A stretch of 64,000 nt of DNA from CAZDUS01 sp964508705 (GTDB lineage Bacteria > Verrucomicrobiota > Kiritimatiellia > CAIKKV01 > CAITUY01): positions 73,237 through 137,236 of the forward strand of contig CAZDUS010000002.1 of NCBI GenBank assembly GCA_964508705.1, read 5' to 3'. Shown here piece after piece: positions 24,758 to 33,668 of this stretch (its first letter is position 1; each line of letters opens with the position of its first letter). The position numbers and the translations under genes are program-made. The notes under the pieces were generated by a model that saw only the letters and a list, made by a program, of their open reading frames with translations, ran no database searches and was not told the origin of the DNA.

Positions 24758-25804
24758 TCAGGGTATTTGTTCGGATTTTGTCAGTTGGCAAAAGAACGAA
24801 GGGGCCCCATCCGCCCGGCCTGTTTCCAGAATGGAGAATGCCGGACAGCAAGCGCACTGACTCCTGTGTTCGCAAGCATCGCAAAGGCCGCCGGGTGCTG
24901 GTCGGTTGCGAAGCGCTGTGAGATGCGCTTTCAACGCTGTCATTGGCGGGCGCGTGGTCAGGTCAAATGGATCCTGGCGCCATGACAGGCAGGGGTGTGC
25001 CTGATGTTGGGCGTCCACATGAACGGTCATGATGCCGGCGCCGCACTCGAACAAGGCGCGCCGTTTGGTGGCCGGGGGTTGAGCAGGCGCTGGTTGTCGT
25101 TCGCGATCCCGCCGCCTGAGTTTGGCGATATCAACGGGGGAAAGTCTTTCGTTCAAGGGGGAAGAGTCGCCGGCGAGGCAGGGGTGGATGATGGCGTCGT
25201 ACCGGAATCCGCAACCCAGGCTGAGCGCCCAGTCGCGCATGGCATCCAATTCATGGGCGTTGGAGTGCATGATCATGGATTTGAGGCGGACAAGGATACC
25301 GCGCTTGAGTAGACCATCCACGCCTTGACGGAAGCGGCGGTAGGAGCCGGGGGCCCCGGTGACGGCCTCGTAGGTTTGTTCACTGTGCCCGTAGATGGTT
25401 AATTCGACGCGGCGGGGTGGGGCATCCGCCAGGAAGTCCATGAGTGAATCGTCGAGGAGGGTCCCATTGGTAAACAGGGTGAGGAAGAATCCGCATTGCT
25501 TGGCTTTGCGATAGATGGCCCTGAAATCAGGGCGGGTGAGAGGCTCGCCGCCAGTAAAGACCAGAAAGAGGACCCCCCAGTCCCGCAGGGTTTCAAGCAA
25601 GGTTTCCACCTCATGGGTAGATTTGTCAGGCAGAACGGAGCCGTTGTAGCGGAGGTAGCAATGTTTGCAGGCGATATTGCAGGCGGAGGTCAGTTCAAGG
25701 GATGCCACGAAGGGAAAAGAGGATGCGTGCCAGTCGGAAGCGTGAAGGTCTTCGGCAAATGTGCCTGAGGTGATCTGCTCGATTAGGCAGTCTGTTCCCG
25801 TCAT
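24758..25804 (-). CDS. Radical SAM/SPASM-like peptide-modifying enzyme
   Basis: The 348-residue protein has the radical SAM cluster motif CNIACKHC near residues 41-48 and the SAM-binding FTGGEPL. The barrel ends at about residue 230. A cysteine-rich C-terminal region follows (ECGAG ... HPC ... CDACEHRSQCACC ... C), which would hold auxiliary iron-sulfur clusters as in SPASM proteins. Enzymes of this type modify ribosomal peptides delivered by a PqqD-like chaperone. Its ATG lies 3 bases after the PqqD stop, with AGGAG inside the end of that gene. The candidate precursor begins 64 bases further downstream. The modification type cannot be predicted. Confidence 0.88.
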   Translation of the reverse strand: MTGTDCLIEQITSGTFAEDLHASDWHASSFPFVASLELTSACNIACKHCYLRYNGSVLPDKSTHEVETLLETLRDWGVLFLVFTGGEPLTRPDFRAIYRKAKQCGFFLTLFTNGTLLDDSLMDFLADAPPRRVELTIYGHSEQTYEAVTGAPGSYRRFRQGVDGLLKRGILVRLKSMIMHSNAHELDAMRDWALSLGCGFRYDAIIHPCLAGDSSPLNERLSPVDIAKLRRRDRERQPAPAQPPATKRRALFECGAGIMTVHVDAQHQAHPCLSWRQDPFDLTTRPPMTALKAHLTALRNRPAPGGLCDACEHRSQCACCPAFSILETGRADGAPSFFCQLTKSEQIP

Positions 25805-25807
25805 CGG

Positions 25808-26098
25808 TTACTCCTGGTGGGAAGGGTTCAAGGCGCCGATGTTGGACATGGCGTCCAGGAATTGTCGCACATCAGCTTTGGCGGCGGACTCCGTCACGGC
25901 GTATTCTGAGGTCAGGCTCTTGATTAGGGAGTTTTCTGTCTGAGCGGTGTGCAATTGACGCCAGAGGAAAGCGGCTGTTTCGTTCAGGGTGTAGAGGGCG
26001 TCCAAGCGGGCGGGGCCGCTTTTCAGGGGGACGAGCATCAGCTTGTTACGGATAGTTCGTTCGACGACGTTTTCTGATTGGATGAAACGAGTACTCAT
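25808..26098 (-). CDS. PqqD-family peptide chaperone (RiPP recognition element)
   Basis: The 96-residue product has PqqD features: VPLKSGPARLDALYTLNETAAFLWRQL, followed by a winged-helix-like half with LTSEYAVTESAAKADVRQFLDAM. PqqD proteins bind the leader of a precursor peptide and present it to a radical SAM enzyme. The ATG at 26098 gives MSTRFIQSENVVERTIRNKL. The longer open frame reaching 26629 runs antisense to dapL and is not coding. It is the first gene of the cassette, divergent from dapL across 154 bases. Confidence 0.85.
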   Translation of the reverse strand: MSTRFIQSENVVERTIRNKLMLVPLKSGPARLDALYTLNETAAFLWRQLHTAQTENSLIKSLTSEYAVTESAAKADVRQFLDAMSNIGALNPSHQE

Positions 26099-26252
26099 GT
26101 GGGGGTGGATTATAGTGTGGCGATGGGGTAGCAACAAGCCATCATTGGGATTCCATAGGGCGAGAGATTGGGGAGAGTACTTCGGTATTGATTGCTGGAT
26201 GAGTTCAGGGTAATGCTTACGCGGTTTTGTTGAACCATCAGGGGAGAGTAAA

Positions 26253-27476
26253 ATGGATTTCCAGAAGTTGTTTGCGGAGCGGATAGGCGGAGTTACGTTC
26301 GGCACGAAGAACGAGATATACAAGTTTGAAAAGATCAAGAGAGCCAAGGCGGCGGCACGCGCGGCCCGGCCAACGGTGGAGTTGCTGGATTTCGGAGTTG
26401 GGGAACCCGACCAGATGGCGCCAGCACCGATCAGGAAGGCGCTTAAGAAGGCTGTAGATGATCCGGCAAACCGAGGGTATGCCGACAATGGCATCCGGGA
26501 GTTCAAGGTAGCGGCGGCGGAATACATGGCCAAGTTTTTCGGGGTGACAGGTCTTGACCCCGAGACGGAGATCACGCACAGCATTGGATCGAAGCCGGCG
26601 TTGGCCATGTTGCCGCTTTGTTTCATCAATCCCGGCGATGTGGCATTGGTGACGGTGCCGGGTTATCCGGTGCTGGCGACGCACACGCGATATCTGGGCG
26701 GGGAAGTGGTCAAGGTGCCGCTTCGCAAGGAGAATGGATTTTATCCGGCGCTCGACAAGCTGGACCCCGAGGTAGTGCGACGTGCGAAACTGCTCTATGT
26801 GAACTATCCGAACAATCCCACGGGGGCGGCTCCTACGGAGGAATTGTTTGATGAGCTGATTGCGTTCGCGAAAAAGAACAACATCCTGATTGTGCAAGAT
26901 GCGGCTTATGCGACATTGGTTTACGGGCGTGAGCCGTTGTCCATTCTCAGTCGTCCGGGCGGGAAGGACGTGGCGATTGAACTGCATTCGATGAGCAAGA
27001 GCTACAACATGACAGGCTGGCGCCTGGGATTTGTGGCTGGGGCCCCACGCATTGTTCAGGCTTATGCCGAGGTGAAGGACAATATTGATTCCGGGCAATT
27101 CAAGGCGATTCAATTGGCGGCATGCGCAGGGATTGCCGACAAGGCGCTGTCCGACAAGATCAAGAAGCATTATGAGCGGCGGTTGCGCAAGATGGTCAAG
27201 GTTCTGAAGCGGGTGGGCTTCAAGGCGAAAATGCCGGGTGGGACCTTCTACCTTTACGTTCCGGCTCCGAAGGGTGCGGGAATGACAGTGTTCAACACGG
27301 CGGAAGATGCCTCGCAGTATCTAATCCGCGAGTGTTCTATCTCGACGGTTCCCTGGGATGATGTCGGGACGTTCCTGCGCTTCTCAGCGACGTTTGAAAG
27401 CGCTGGGAAGGCTGATGACGACAGGGTTATTGCCGAGTTGGAAGAGCGCTTGCTGAAGGCTGACCTGAGGTTTTAA
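26253..27476 (+). CDS. dapL: LL-diaminopimelate aminotransferase
   Basis: DapL converts tetrahydrodipicolinate directly to LL-diaminopimelate for lysine and peptidoglycan, bypassing the succinylase route. It is characteristic of plants, Chlamydiae and other PVC bacteria. The 407-residue PLP enzyme shows FGVGEPDQMAP, HSIGSKPALA, NYPNNPTGA, VQDAAYATLVY and the PLP lysine in SMSKSYNMTGWRLGF. The length matches the DapL class (about 410). The motifs fit DapL better than a generic class I aspartate aminotransferase, although related aminotransferases share them. It is followed by a good terminator. The gene is divergent from the PqqD cassette. Confidence 0.88.
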   Translation: MDFQKLFAERIGGVTFGTKNEIYKFEKIKRAKAAARAARPTVELLDFGVGEPDQMAPAPIRKALKKAVDDPANRGYADNGIREFKVAAAEYMAKFFGVTGLDPETEITHSIGSKPALAMLPLCFINPGDVALVTVPGYPVLATHTRYLGGEVVKVPLRKENGFYPALDKLDPEVVRRAKLLYVNYPNNPTGAAPTEELFDELIAFAKKNNILIVQDAAYATLVYGREPLSILSRPGGKDVAIELHSMSKSYNMTGWRLGFVAGAPRIVQAYAEVKDNIDSGQFKAIQLAACAGIADKALSDKIKKHYERRLRKMVKVLKRVGFKAKMPGGTFYLYVPAPKGAGMTVFNTAEDASQYLIRECSISTVPWDDVGTFLRFSATFESAGKADDDRVIAELEERLLKADLRF

Positions 27477-27491
27477 CGGTTAAGAGTTAAT

Positions 27492-27534
27492 GGCGCCGGC
27501 ACCACGCAGTGCGTGTGTGTGCGGCGCCTTTTTT
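27492..27534 (+). terminator. Intrinsic terminator after dapL
   Basis: GGCGCCG (27492-27498) pairs with CGGCGCC (27522-27528) and is followed directly by six T residues. It starts 15 bases after the dapL stop. The 23-base loop includes further short complementarity (CACGCA/TGCGTG). Confidence 0.85.
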
Positions 27535-27592
27535 GTTTGGGTGGAGGAGGGAAACTTCACCACTGATGGAAGGAATCGGAGTCCTGTTCAGA

Positions 27593-28495
27593 TCAGGCCT
27601 CGAGCTGGCGGGCGATGCGAGCCGCGTCCTTTTCGGTTTTGACCGGCCGGGTGTTCTTCAGGAGTTTCCAAGTCTCGATGTGCTTGACGGACTTTCCCGG
27701 GGCGAGGGAGATCAGGGGGCCGAGGGATTCCATCTCCAGCATGCTTTCATTGGAGAACGTCTCGAAATTCACGCCGCCATCGGGGTAAGTGGCACCTTCG
27801 ATAAAGGCGAATGACTTAGCCAGCAGGAAGCCATCGAGCTGGTAAGCCACCCAGCCTTCACGGTGGGCGATGCCCAGCTTGGCCGGTCCGTGCTTGCGGC
27901 TTTGTCGAAAGAACACATAACGGGACCCGATTGTCCATCGTCCGTCGGCGAGGTCCGTGTAACTCCAGATACTCCATGACTGGTTATGGAGGAGGTTGGT
28001 GGTGTGTGAACCTTTTTCCGGCAGGGGAATAATGCAGAGCCCGTCCGGGGACATGACGGTCAATGACCAGGGGGCCAGCGTGCGGGGTTTGCGTCCGCGA
28101 TTGACAAGCTGATGTGTGATGGTGATTTCGTTGTCGGTGTCCGACATGCGGATATCCATGATCTTCTAGATGCAGGTGAGTGGGCCGGGTTCCTGGAGGG
28201 TACGGATCCCGCCCGGGATTTTACGATGCACCAAGGGGGCATTATCGAGTTCGTATGTGTCGGGTTGACATTCCGGTGCGATCCACAGGCGGTGTCCGCC
28301 ACGGATCATCCATTCCTTTTCATGGGTGCCACCCATTTGCTCCGGGAATTCGGCCAGGAGGTTGCGTTTGTTGATGAAACCGCAATGGATAATGCGCGGG
28401 CCGACGTCCTTGGTGACGATCAGGTCAATGGAGCCATTGGACAGCCGGATGTTGCTATTCCAGCCTTTGTGGGGGACGGATTCGATCCTTGGCAT
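27593..28495 (-). pseudogene. Aldose-epimerase/DUF4380-like protein interrupted by an in-frame TAG
   Basis: Two consecutive minus-strand frames, 28495-28166 and 28159-27593, are in the same phase and separated only by TAG at 28168-28166. Read through, they give about 300 codons. The first part has DVGPRIIHCGFINKRNLLAEF and GGHRLWIAPE; the second has ITHQLVNRGRKPRTLAPWSL and GKSVKHIETWKLL. This is the layout of galactose-mutarotase-fold proteins of the DUF4380 type. The context EPGPLTCI-stop-KIMDIRM is internal to a strand-rich domain, so the stop is a nonsense mutation and not a natural end. TAG terminates other genes here (atpK, hrpB), so recoding is unlikely. A start other than 28495 is possible. 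Confidence 0.72.
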
Positions 28496-28564
28496 GGGGG
28501 CACCGTTTATTGCTTAGCGTTTCAGCGAAAACGCCAGCCTTTGCATTACGCTACAAGCGAAGGT

Positions 28565-28639
<75 letters not shown>

Positions 28640-28702
28640 GTGAAAAAACGGCACAAACACTATTGAAAAAAAAAGCGGGTGTCAACAAGCCCGCGAGCGT
28701 GA

Positions 28703-29314
28703 TTAACGAATCTTTATGCCAAACCCGATGAAGGATGAGGTGATGTAAGTTCCTTCCACGAATATTCCCCATGAAGGCGTGAAGTTGTAGAGCAGACCGA
28801 GGCTCACTAGAGGGTTAAGTTCCAGGGTGGTGGTCGTGATGGCGGCGAGGGTTTCCTCGGATTGTGACAAGTCACAGCCGAACGCGCTGTAGATGAACAG
28901 GTCGTTCACAAGGGTTTCGTCACTGGTGACCAGCGCGAGGGTGCCGCCCATGATGTCGACGGAGTCGGTGTTCGCGTAGTAGAAACTGGTGCGGAGAGCC
29001 AGATCAGCAAAGGAAGCTGGGGGGAGGCAGAACGTTGCGCCGAGGGATCCGGCAAAGTCAGTTCCTTTTTCATCGAAGTCGGCGGCGCCCAGATCCAGGA
29101 ATGCCCTGATGCCTTCGAGGAAACTGTAGGTCTGGCGCAATCCGTAATAGGAGACGTCCTTACTCACTGCGGCACCGGGCATGAATTCCAACTGGCCTGC
29201 GTCGCGGTATTCCGCAGTGTCGGCGACCGGGAGGCCGATTAATTCGGCGCGCAGTGTGGTGGTGCAAATAACAAGAGTTGAAAGCAGGAGTAGTGAGATT
29301 CGAAGATGTTTCAT
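28703..29314 (-). CDS. Exported protein, probably a small outer-membrane beta-barrel
   Basis: The 203-residue product has a clear signal peptide (MKHLRISLLLLSTLVICTTTLRA, cleavage near residue 23). The body alternates polar and hydrophobic residues, with many Gly and aromatic residues, and the last strand is SSFIGFGIKIR. That pattern suggests an 8-10 stranded outer-membrane barrel rather than a soluble domain. No known family is recognised. The start is ATG 29314; an upstream TTG at 29326 is less likely. tRNA-Met lies downstream. The region upstream holds an IS fragment. Confidence 0.7.
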   Translation of the reverse strand: MKHLRISLLLLSTLVICTTTLRAELIGLPVADTAEYRDAGQLEFMPGAAVSKDVSYYGLRQTYSFLEGIRAFLDLGAADFDEKGTDFAGSLGATFCLPPASFADLALRTSFYYANTDSVDIMGGTLALVTSDETLVNDLFIYSAFGCDLSQSEETLAAITTTTLELNPLVSLGLLYNFTPSWGIFVEGTYITSSFIGFGIKIR

Positions 29315-29479
29315 TGTGATGCCCAAATATTTTTTTCCGTGAACTTAAAGACGGCGCGCATAGTGCGAAATGTTTGCGATATGGTCAAGGCGAAGCGGTT
29401 GGTTGTCTGGGCGAGGTCGGGTACACGGGTCGCCTGCCGCGCCAGCGGAAGGCGGTACAGTGCGCCCGCTGTTGTCTAA

Positions 29480-29650
29480 GTGTTGTCTCGTCCGGCTGTA
29501 GATTGACACTTTTCCAAAGGGAGGGAAGAGTGATGAGGACGGTGGTGAGGTATAGTGAGGCGTTTAAGATGGAGGTGATGAGGGGGCTTGAGACGGGGAG
29601 GCGGGAGAGTATAGGGGCGGCGAGGCGAGCGTATGGGATCCGAGGGTCGA
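29480..29650 (+). mobile_element. Remnant of an insertion sequence (left end and transposase start)
   Basis: An ATG at 29533 follows GGGAGGGAAGAG and encodes MRTVVRYSEAFKMEVMRGLE and then RRESIGAARRAYGIRGS. This is the N-terminal helix-turn-helix of an IS3-type OrfA transposase. After about 40 residues the similarity stops and the frame continues into a beta-helix protein. The preceding bases, including TGTTGTCTAAGTGTTGTCTC, may be the IS terminal region. Only this end survives; no orfB is present. Confidence 0.65.
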
Positions 29651-30782
29651 TAACCGCGAATCCTACGGACACTGTTGTGCGGGGCAATGCCGCCTATAAT
29701 CTGGCTTCCAACAGTGTGTTTATCGTCAACACCAATTGCACAATTCTCAACCTGACGATTCGACACGGCAAGGCCACGTACGGTGGCGGGATATCATGTT
29801 CCGCCTTGGCCACCAATATTGTGGTTTCCAACAATGCTTATCTGACCATTATGGGCAATACGGCGAATGCGGCGGATACGATTGTGCAGGCGAGTAATGA
29901 TTACAACATCGCTTCCACACGTGTGTTTGATGTGAGAACCAACTGTGTGATCAGGAACATGACGGTTCACTATGGAAGATTGACAAGCTCCGCTTCGGGC
30001 GCAGGTATTCTTGCAAGTGGTATGACGGTTGTTTCCAATTGTATTGTGACTCGTAATGTGTATTCGGGTACTGGAAGTGGAGGAGATATTTATTCCTCAA
30101 ATTCCATAATGATCTTTGATTCTTTGATTTCGAGAAATGTTGACTCAGGCAAGAGAGGCGAGATTGGTTCGCAGTGTAATGGAGTCAGCATTGTTGTCTG
30201 CAATTCAATGATCATGGGCAATGCCTCTACAACTCATCTGGCGGTGGGGTGTATGGTGTGATACCGCATCGTCTTCGATGTATATGACGAATTGTACGGT
30301 TGCCTACAATAATAGCGCGGCAAATGGCGGCGGGGTCTATTGCTATGCGATAACTGCGCCTGGCACGGTGCGAATTGTAAACAGCACCATCTATAGCAAC
30401 AAAGCCACTAATGCGAATTATGGTGGTGGTGGGATTTACACTAGTGCAGATGGAACATCCTGCGTGTGGAATTGCACCGTTTATGGAAATGAGATGATAG
30501 GTGCTGGTAAAGGCGGAGGTTTGTATAATGGGTCGCTCGACTTGTACTGACGAGCACGATTATTCCGGGTAATACCGTGACAAACTCCACTGATTTCTAT
30601 TCAACGGGTAGTAGTCCTGTGATTGAGAAATACAACCCATCAATGCAGGAACCAATTCACTGGGATTGATGTTTGACCAGCTAGGGCTTGGTTATAAGCG
30701 TGTGATAGAACCGAAGGTGGATATCGGGGCGTTTGAGTTCGGGGCAAGCGCTTCATATGGATCGTTGCTGATATTGCACTGA
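29651..30782 (+). pseudogene. Choice-of-anchor-Q / beta-helix surface protein, decayed
   Basis: The region encodes Asn/Gly/Ser-rich repeats of a right-handed beta-helix, for example NCTVAYNNSAANGGGVYC and NCTVYGNEMIGAGKGGGLYNGS. It ends with VEPKVDIGAFEFG-like sequence (here IEPKVDIGAFEFG), the end signature of choice-of-anchor-Q proteins. The frame changes at about 30230, about 30270, about 30545 and about 30645, so no continuous product is possible. The 5' end is missing and fused in frame to the IS transposase start near 29650. Such proteins are usually exported adhesins or polysaccharide-binding proteins. This is a relic, or a poorly assembled repeat gene. Confidence 0.72.
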
Positions 30783-30963
30783 TCGCGTGCAGAGATTCTT
30801 AGGGGTGTAGGGCAGATTTTTTGTCCGGGTTAAAATGACCCGCCCATAACCCCTCCAAGAAGGGGAACTTCTTTCGTCTTGGTTATTTTCACGACAGCGG
30901 TTTGCGGCTGGATTGCATTTTGGGAGGGGGGTGATGTCTTACTCCTGCGATGCATGGTGGTGG
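30783..30963. other. Intergenic region with no gene
   Basis: Nothing coding is visible between the beta-helix relic and the protease stop. The segment CCAAGAAGGGGAACTTCTTT can form a small hairpin (AAGAA/TTCTT), which may help terminate the convergent protease transcript. No T-run of terminator quality was seen on either strand. Confidence 0.4.
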
Positions 30964-32286
30964 CTATGCTTTGACATAGCCCCATTCGCGCAGTCGTTGC
31001 CGCGCATAACGGGCATAGTCGCCTTCACCGCCGGATTTCAAGTATCGGGCGTAGCAGTCTGCGGCCTGGTCGCGGCGACCCATGCCCTCGAGACTGCGTC
31101 CTTGGAAGAAGATGGTGTTGGGGTTGCCCGGCAGTAGTGTTTCGTAGCGATGAAACGACTCATAGGCCTTGTCGTACTGGCGGAGGGAGATGGACGCCAT
31201 CCCATTCACATAGCAGGCTTGAGGCTCGGATGGATAAACGTCCTGGGCCTGCCGGGCATAGCGTTGGGCTTCGCCAAATTGTTTTGTGGCCAACTCATGA
31301 CGGGCCATCAATAACAGTCCGGCGTAATCGTCGGGAGCCAGCTTCAGAGCCTGGCCCAGCAATGTCCGGCCTTCGTTGGCGTGACCTTCCGCAAGGGCTT
31401 CATCGCCTTTCTGCATGGTTTCGATGGCTTCGCGCCGGGCACGCAGTGCGGTTGTCCTGTCCATATAGCGCTCGCGGTCCAAGCGTTGGGTTTTTGCCGA
31501 GGCATAGGTGTTTTCCGCTTTTGAGACCGAAGTCTTGAATCGTTCCTCACTCATGGGGTGAGTGGAAAAAAGCAATTGGACGGCGCTCGCATTACTGTGT
31601 CCCAGTTGTTTCAAGAGATCCATCAGGTCAATCATCCCCTGGGGTGTGTAGCCAGCCTTGACCAAATAATCGAGACCCAGCGAATCGGCCTCACGTTCAT
31701 CATCGCGGCTGTAACGGGCCAGTAAAGCGCCGGCCCCCAGGCCACCCAGTCCCAAGGCGAGTAGTGCATGGTCGCGATCTGATTTTCCCAAGGCGATTGC
31801 GGCTCCAACGGCGGCAACTTGAGTCACAACGCCACGCGTCATGGCTTGGGCGGTGTGTCTGGCATTGACGTGGCCGATTTCGTGGCCCAGCACGGCGGCC
31901 AGTTCTGCCTCGCTTTCCATTCTTAAGAGCATCCCGCGAGTGATAGCCATACTGCCACCCGGGAAGGTGTAGGCGTTAACATAGACCGCATTCACGCCAC
32001 GGTAGGAGTAGGGCATATTGGGGCGGTGCGATACACCGGCCACGGACCGGCCGACTTCTGTGATGTAGGCATTCAACTCCGCATCCTGTAAGGCGCCAAA
32101 ATCAGCGGAGAATTGGTGTGGAGCAGCTTCACGATCCTTGGCGATCTCTCCGGATTCGCCGATAAAATCCACCATTTTCCGGCCCGTTACGGGGTTTGTA
32201 GCGCATCCGGTCAGTAAAGCCAGTGATGACGCGGACGACAGGGTGATGAAGTCCCGGCGGGAAAGTGTTCGATATGAATTGGTCAT
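30964..32286 (-). CDS. M48-family metalloprotease with TPR tail (BepA-like lipoprotein)
   Basis: The 440-residue protein has an N-terminal signal that combines an RRDF twin-arginine-like motif with a lipobox LTGC (cysteine at about residue 28). It is therefore probably a periplasmic lipoprotein. The M48 zinc site is HEIGHVNARH, with the third ligand in READSLGLDYL. The second half consists of TPR-like helical repeats (from about residue 280 to 430). This layout matches BepA/YfgC, a periplasmic protease-chaperone for outer-membrane protein quality control. Start ATG 32286. The gene is divergent from the ATPase operon. Confidence 0.9.
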   Translation of the reverse strand: MTNSYRTLSRRDFITLSSASSLALLTGCATNPVTGRKMVDFIGESGEIAKDREAAPHQFSADFGALQDAELNAYITEVGRSVAGVSHRPNMPYSYRGVNAVYVNAYTFPGGSMAITRGMLLRMESEAELAAVLGHEIGHVNARHTAQAMTRGVVTQVAAVGAAIALGKSDRDHALLALGLGGLGAGALLARYSRDDEREADSLGLDYLVKAGYTPQGMIDLMDLLKQLGHSNASAVQLLFSTHPMSEERFKTSVSKAENTYASAKTQRLDRERYMDRTTALRARREAIETMQKGDEALAEGHANEGRTLLGQALKLAPDDYAGLLLMARHELATKQFGEAQRYARQAQDVYPSEPQACYVNGMASISLRQYDKAYESFHRYETLLPGNPNTIFFQGRSLEGMGRRDQAADCYARYLKSGGEGDYARYARQRLREWGYVKA

Positions 32287-32460
32287 AGTTGTGCCCTTAT
32301 TACGGTGCTGAGTTGATAAGCGCCACAGAGGGGAAAATACACCAGAAAGGGCTTGTGTGCCAATAGGTGATGCGATAGTTTCGTTTTAGCCGCAAGGCAA
32401 TCGGTTTGTCTGTTAGAACGCGTGACAGTCACCAACAAAAGTCCAATGCAGGGGTGAATT

Positions 32461-33075
32461 ATGGCGGAAGAATTGCAGCATCTTATTGACCGTATTCAGA
32501 AGGATGGTATCGCAAAAGCGGAGGCGGAAGCGGGGCGGATTGTGGCCCAGGCCAAGGAGGACTCTGCGGCCATTATCCGCGAGGCGGAGATCAAGGCACG
32601 GGAACATACGGCTGGCGCGGAGAAAGACGCAGAACTCTTTGCGGAGCGGGGGCGCAAGTCATTGGAGCAGGCGGCCCGTGATGTTGTGCTGCTGGTGAAT
32701 CAGGCTGTGAGCGATACCTTGAAGCGTATTGTGGACGCTGATGTCGGGAAGGCCCTGACTCCCGATGTGATGAAGCAGATGATGGTCAAACTTGTGGAGA
32801 CGTATGGCGCAAACAAGGGTGACTCGGTGGAGATTGATTTGCTGGTAAATCCTGCCGATCAGAAGGTCATTGTCGATTTTTTCCTGAAGGAATTCAGGTC
32901 AGCGCTTGAAAAGGGTGTTGAAATACGCGCGGATGCCGGTGTCTTGTCCGGGTTCAGGGCTTCGATTGAAGGAGCGCATGTTCATCATGAGTTCACCCGC
33001 AAGGAAATTGCCGAGGCGCTTTGCCGACTAGTGAGGCCGCGTCTGGCGGAAATCGTGAAGGGGTCGATCCGGTAG
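32461..33075 (+). CDS. atpE: V/A-type ATPase subunit E
   Basis: Subunit E is the peripheral-stalk subunit that links the catalytic head to subunit I. The 204-residue product begins with a long charged, alanine-rich helix (ELQHLIDRIQKDGIAKAEAEAGRIVAQAKEDSAAII...). A globular C-terminal half with LLVNPADQKVIVDF and HHEFTRKEIAEALCRLVRPRLAEIV follows. It is the first gene of a seven-gene operon ordered E, DUF2764, A, B, D, I, K, the gene order known from Chlamydiae. The start is ATG 32461, with AGGGG a few bases upstream. The product is cytoplasmic and membrane-associated through the complex. Confidence 0.88.
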   Translation: MAEELQHLIDRIQKDGIAKAEAEAGRIVAQAKEDSAAIIREAEIKAREHTAGAEKDAELFAERGRKSLEQAARDVVLLVNQAVSDTLKRIVDADVGKALTPDVMKQMMVKLVETYGANKGDSVEIDLLVNPADQKVIVDFFLKEFRSALEKGVEIRADAGVLSGFRASIEGAHVHHEFTRKEIAEALCRLVRPRLAEIVKGSIR

Positions 33076-33118
33076 CGGGAAGAGAGCCGATGAGGGGATC
33101 GGCCATCAAAGTCACAGA

Positions 33119-33652
33119 ATGAACTATTATTACCTTGTTGCGAGTTTGCCGATGCTGACGTTAAGTAAGGAGCCCGCGCTGGATGCGGATGCTTTCCTTG
33201 CGTTATGTCGAGCGCACCTGACCCAGGACGATCAGTTGGCGATGGAGGCTTTGTTGCAACGGGGTGGCGAGGGGAGCAATCATCCCTTCATTGTGGCGTG
33301 GCGTGATGATGAGACGCGACTGCGCAACGCGGTGGCGCGGGTCCGTGCCGGCAGGCGCGGAGTGGAGGCAGAGTCTTACTTGAGACCCGTGAACGGGGTT
33401 GATCTCGCCTTAAGTCACGCTGTGGATGACGCGTTTGGGCGCGGCACCCCGGCGGAACGGGAGCTGGAGATTGATCGCATCCGATGGCATCGGATTGAAG
33501 CGTTGGCCGGACTGGATGTGTTTTCGCCAGCGTCGGTGTTGGCTTATGGGTTGAAACTGAAACTTGCCAGCCGGTGGGCGCAATTGTCGACGGAGGCGGG
33601 GCGGCAGAGGCTGGAGGATTGGGTAACCACGGCGGCGGTTGAGTCGCCATGA
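33119..33652 (+). CDS. DUF2764-family protein of the V/A-ATPase operon
   Basis: The 177-residue protein begins MNYYYLVASLPML, the family start of DUF2764, which sits between subunits E and A in Chlamydia- and spirochaete-type ATPase operons. It has no signal or membrane span. Its position and helical character suggest that it replaces subunit C, or a small stalk subunit, since no separate C, F or G gene is found here. That is inference; no biochemical role is assigned. The stop lies 17 bases before the subunit A start. Confidence 0.82.
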   Translation: MNYYYLVASLPMLTLSKEPALDADAFLALCRAHLTQDDQLAMEALLQRGGEGSNHPFIVAWRDDETRLRNAVARVRAGRRGVEAESYLRPVNGVDLALSHAVDDAFGRGTPAERELEIDRIRWHRIEALAGLDVFSPASVLAYGLKLKLASRWAQLSTEAGRQRLEDWVTTAAVESP

Positions 33653-33668
33653 AAGAGGACGGGAAACA

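Noticed and set aside
26238..27170. Long minus-strand open frame opposite dapL (and similar long frames opposite atpA, atpB and recA)
   Set aside because: They are shadows in GC-rich genes: rich in His, Arg, Pro and Ser, with no family resemblance, while the opposite strand encodes a clear conserved protein.
28166..28168. Pyrrolysine-type readthrough of TAG
   Set aside because: TAG ends several ordinary genes here (atpK, hrpB, the phosphoesterase before 41345), and no pyl genes are present; a nonsense mutation is simpler.
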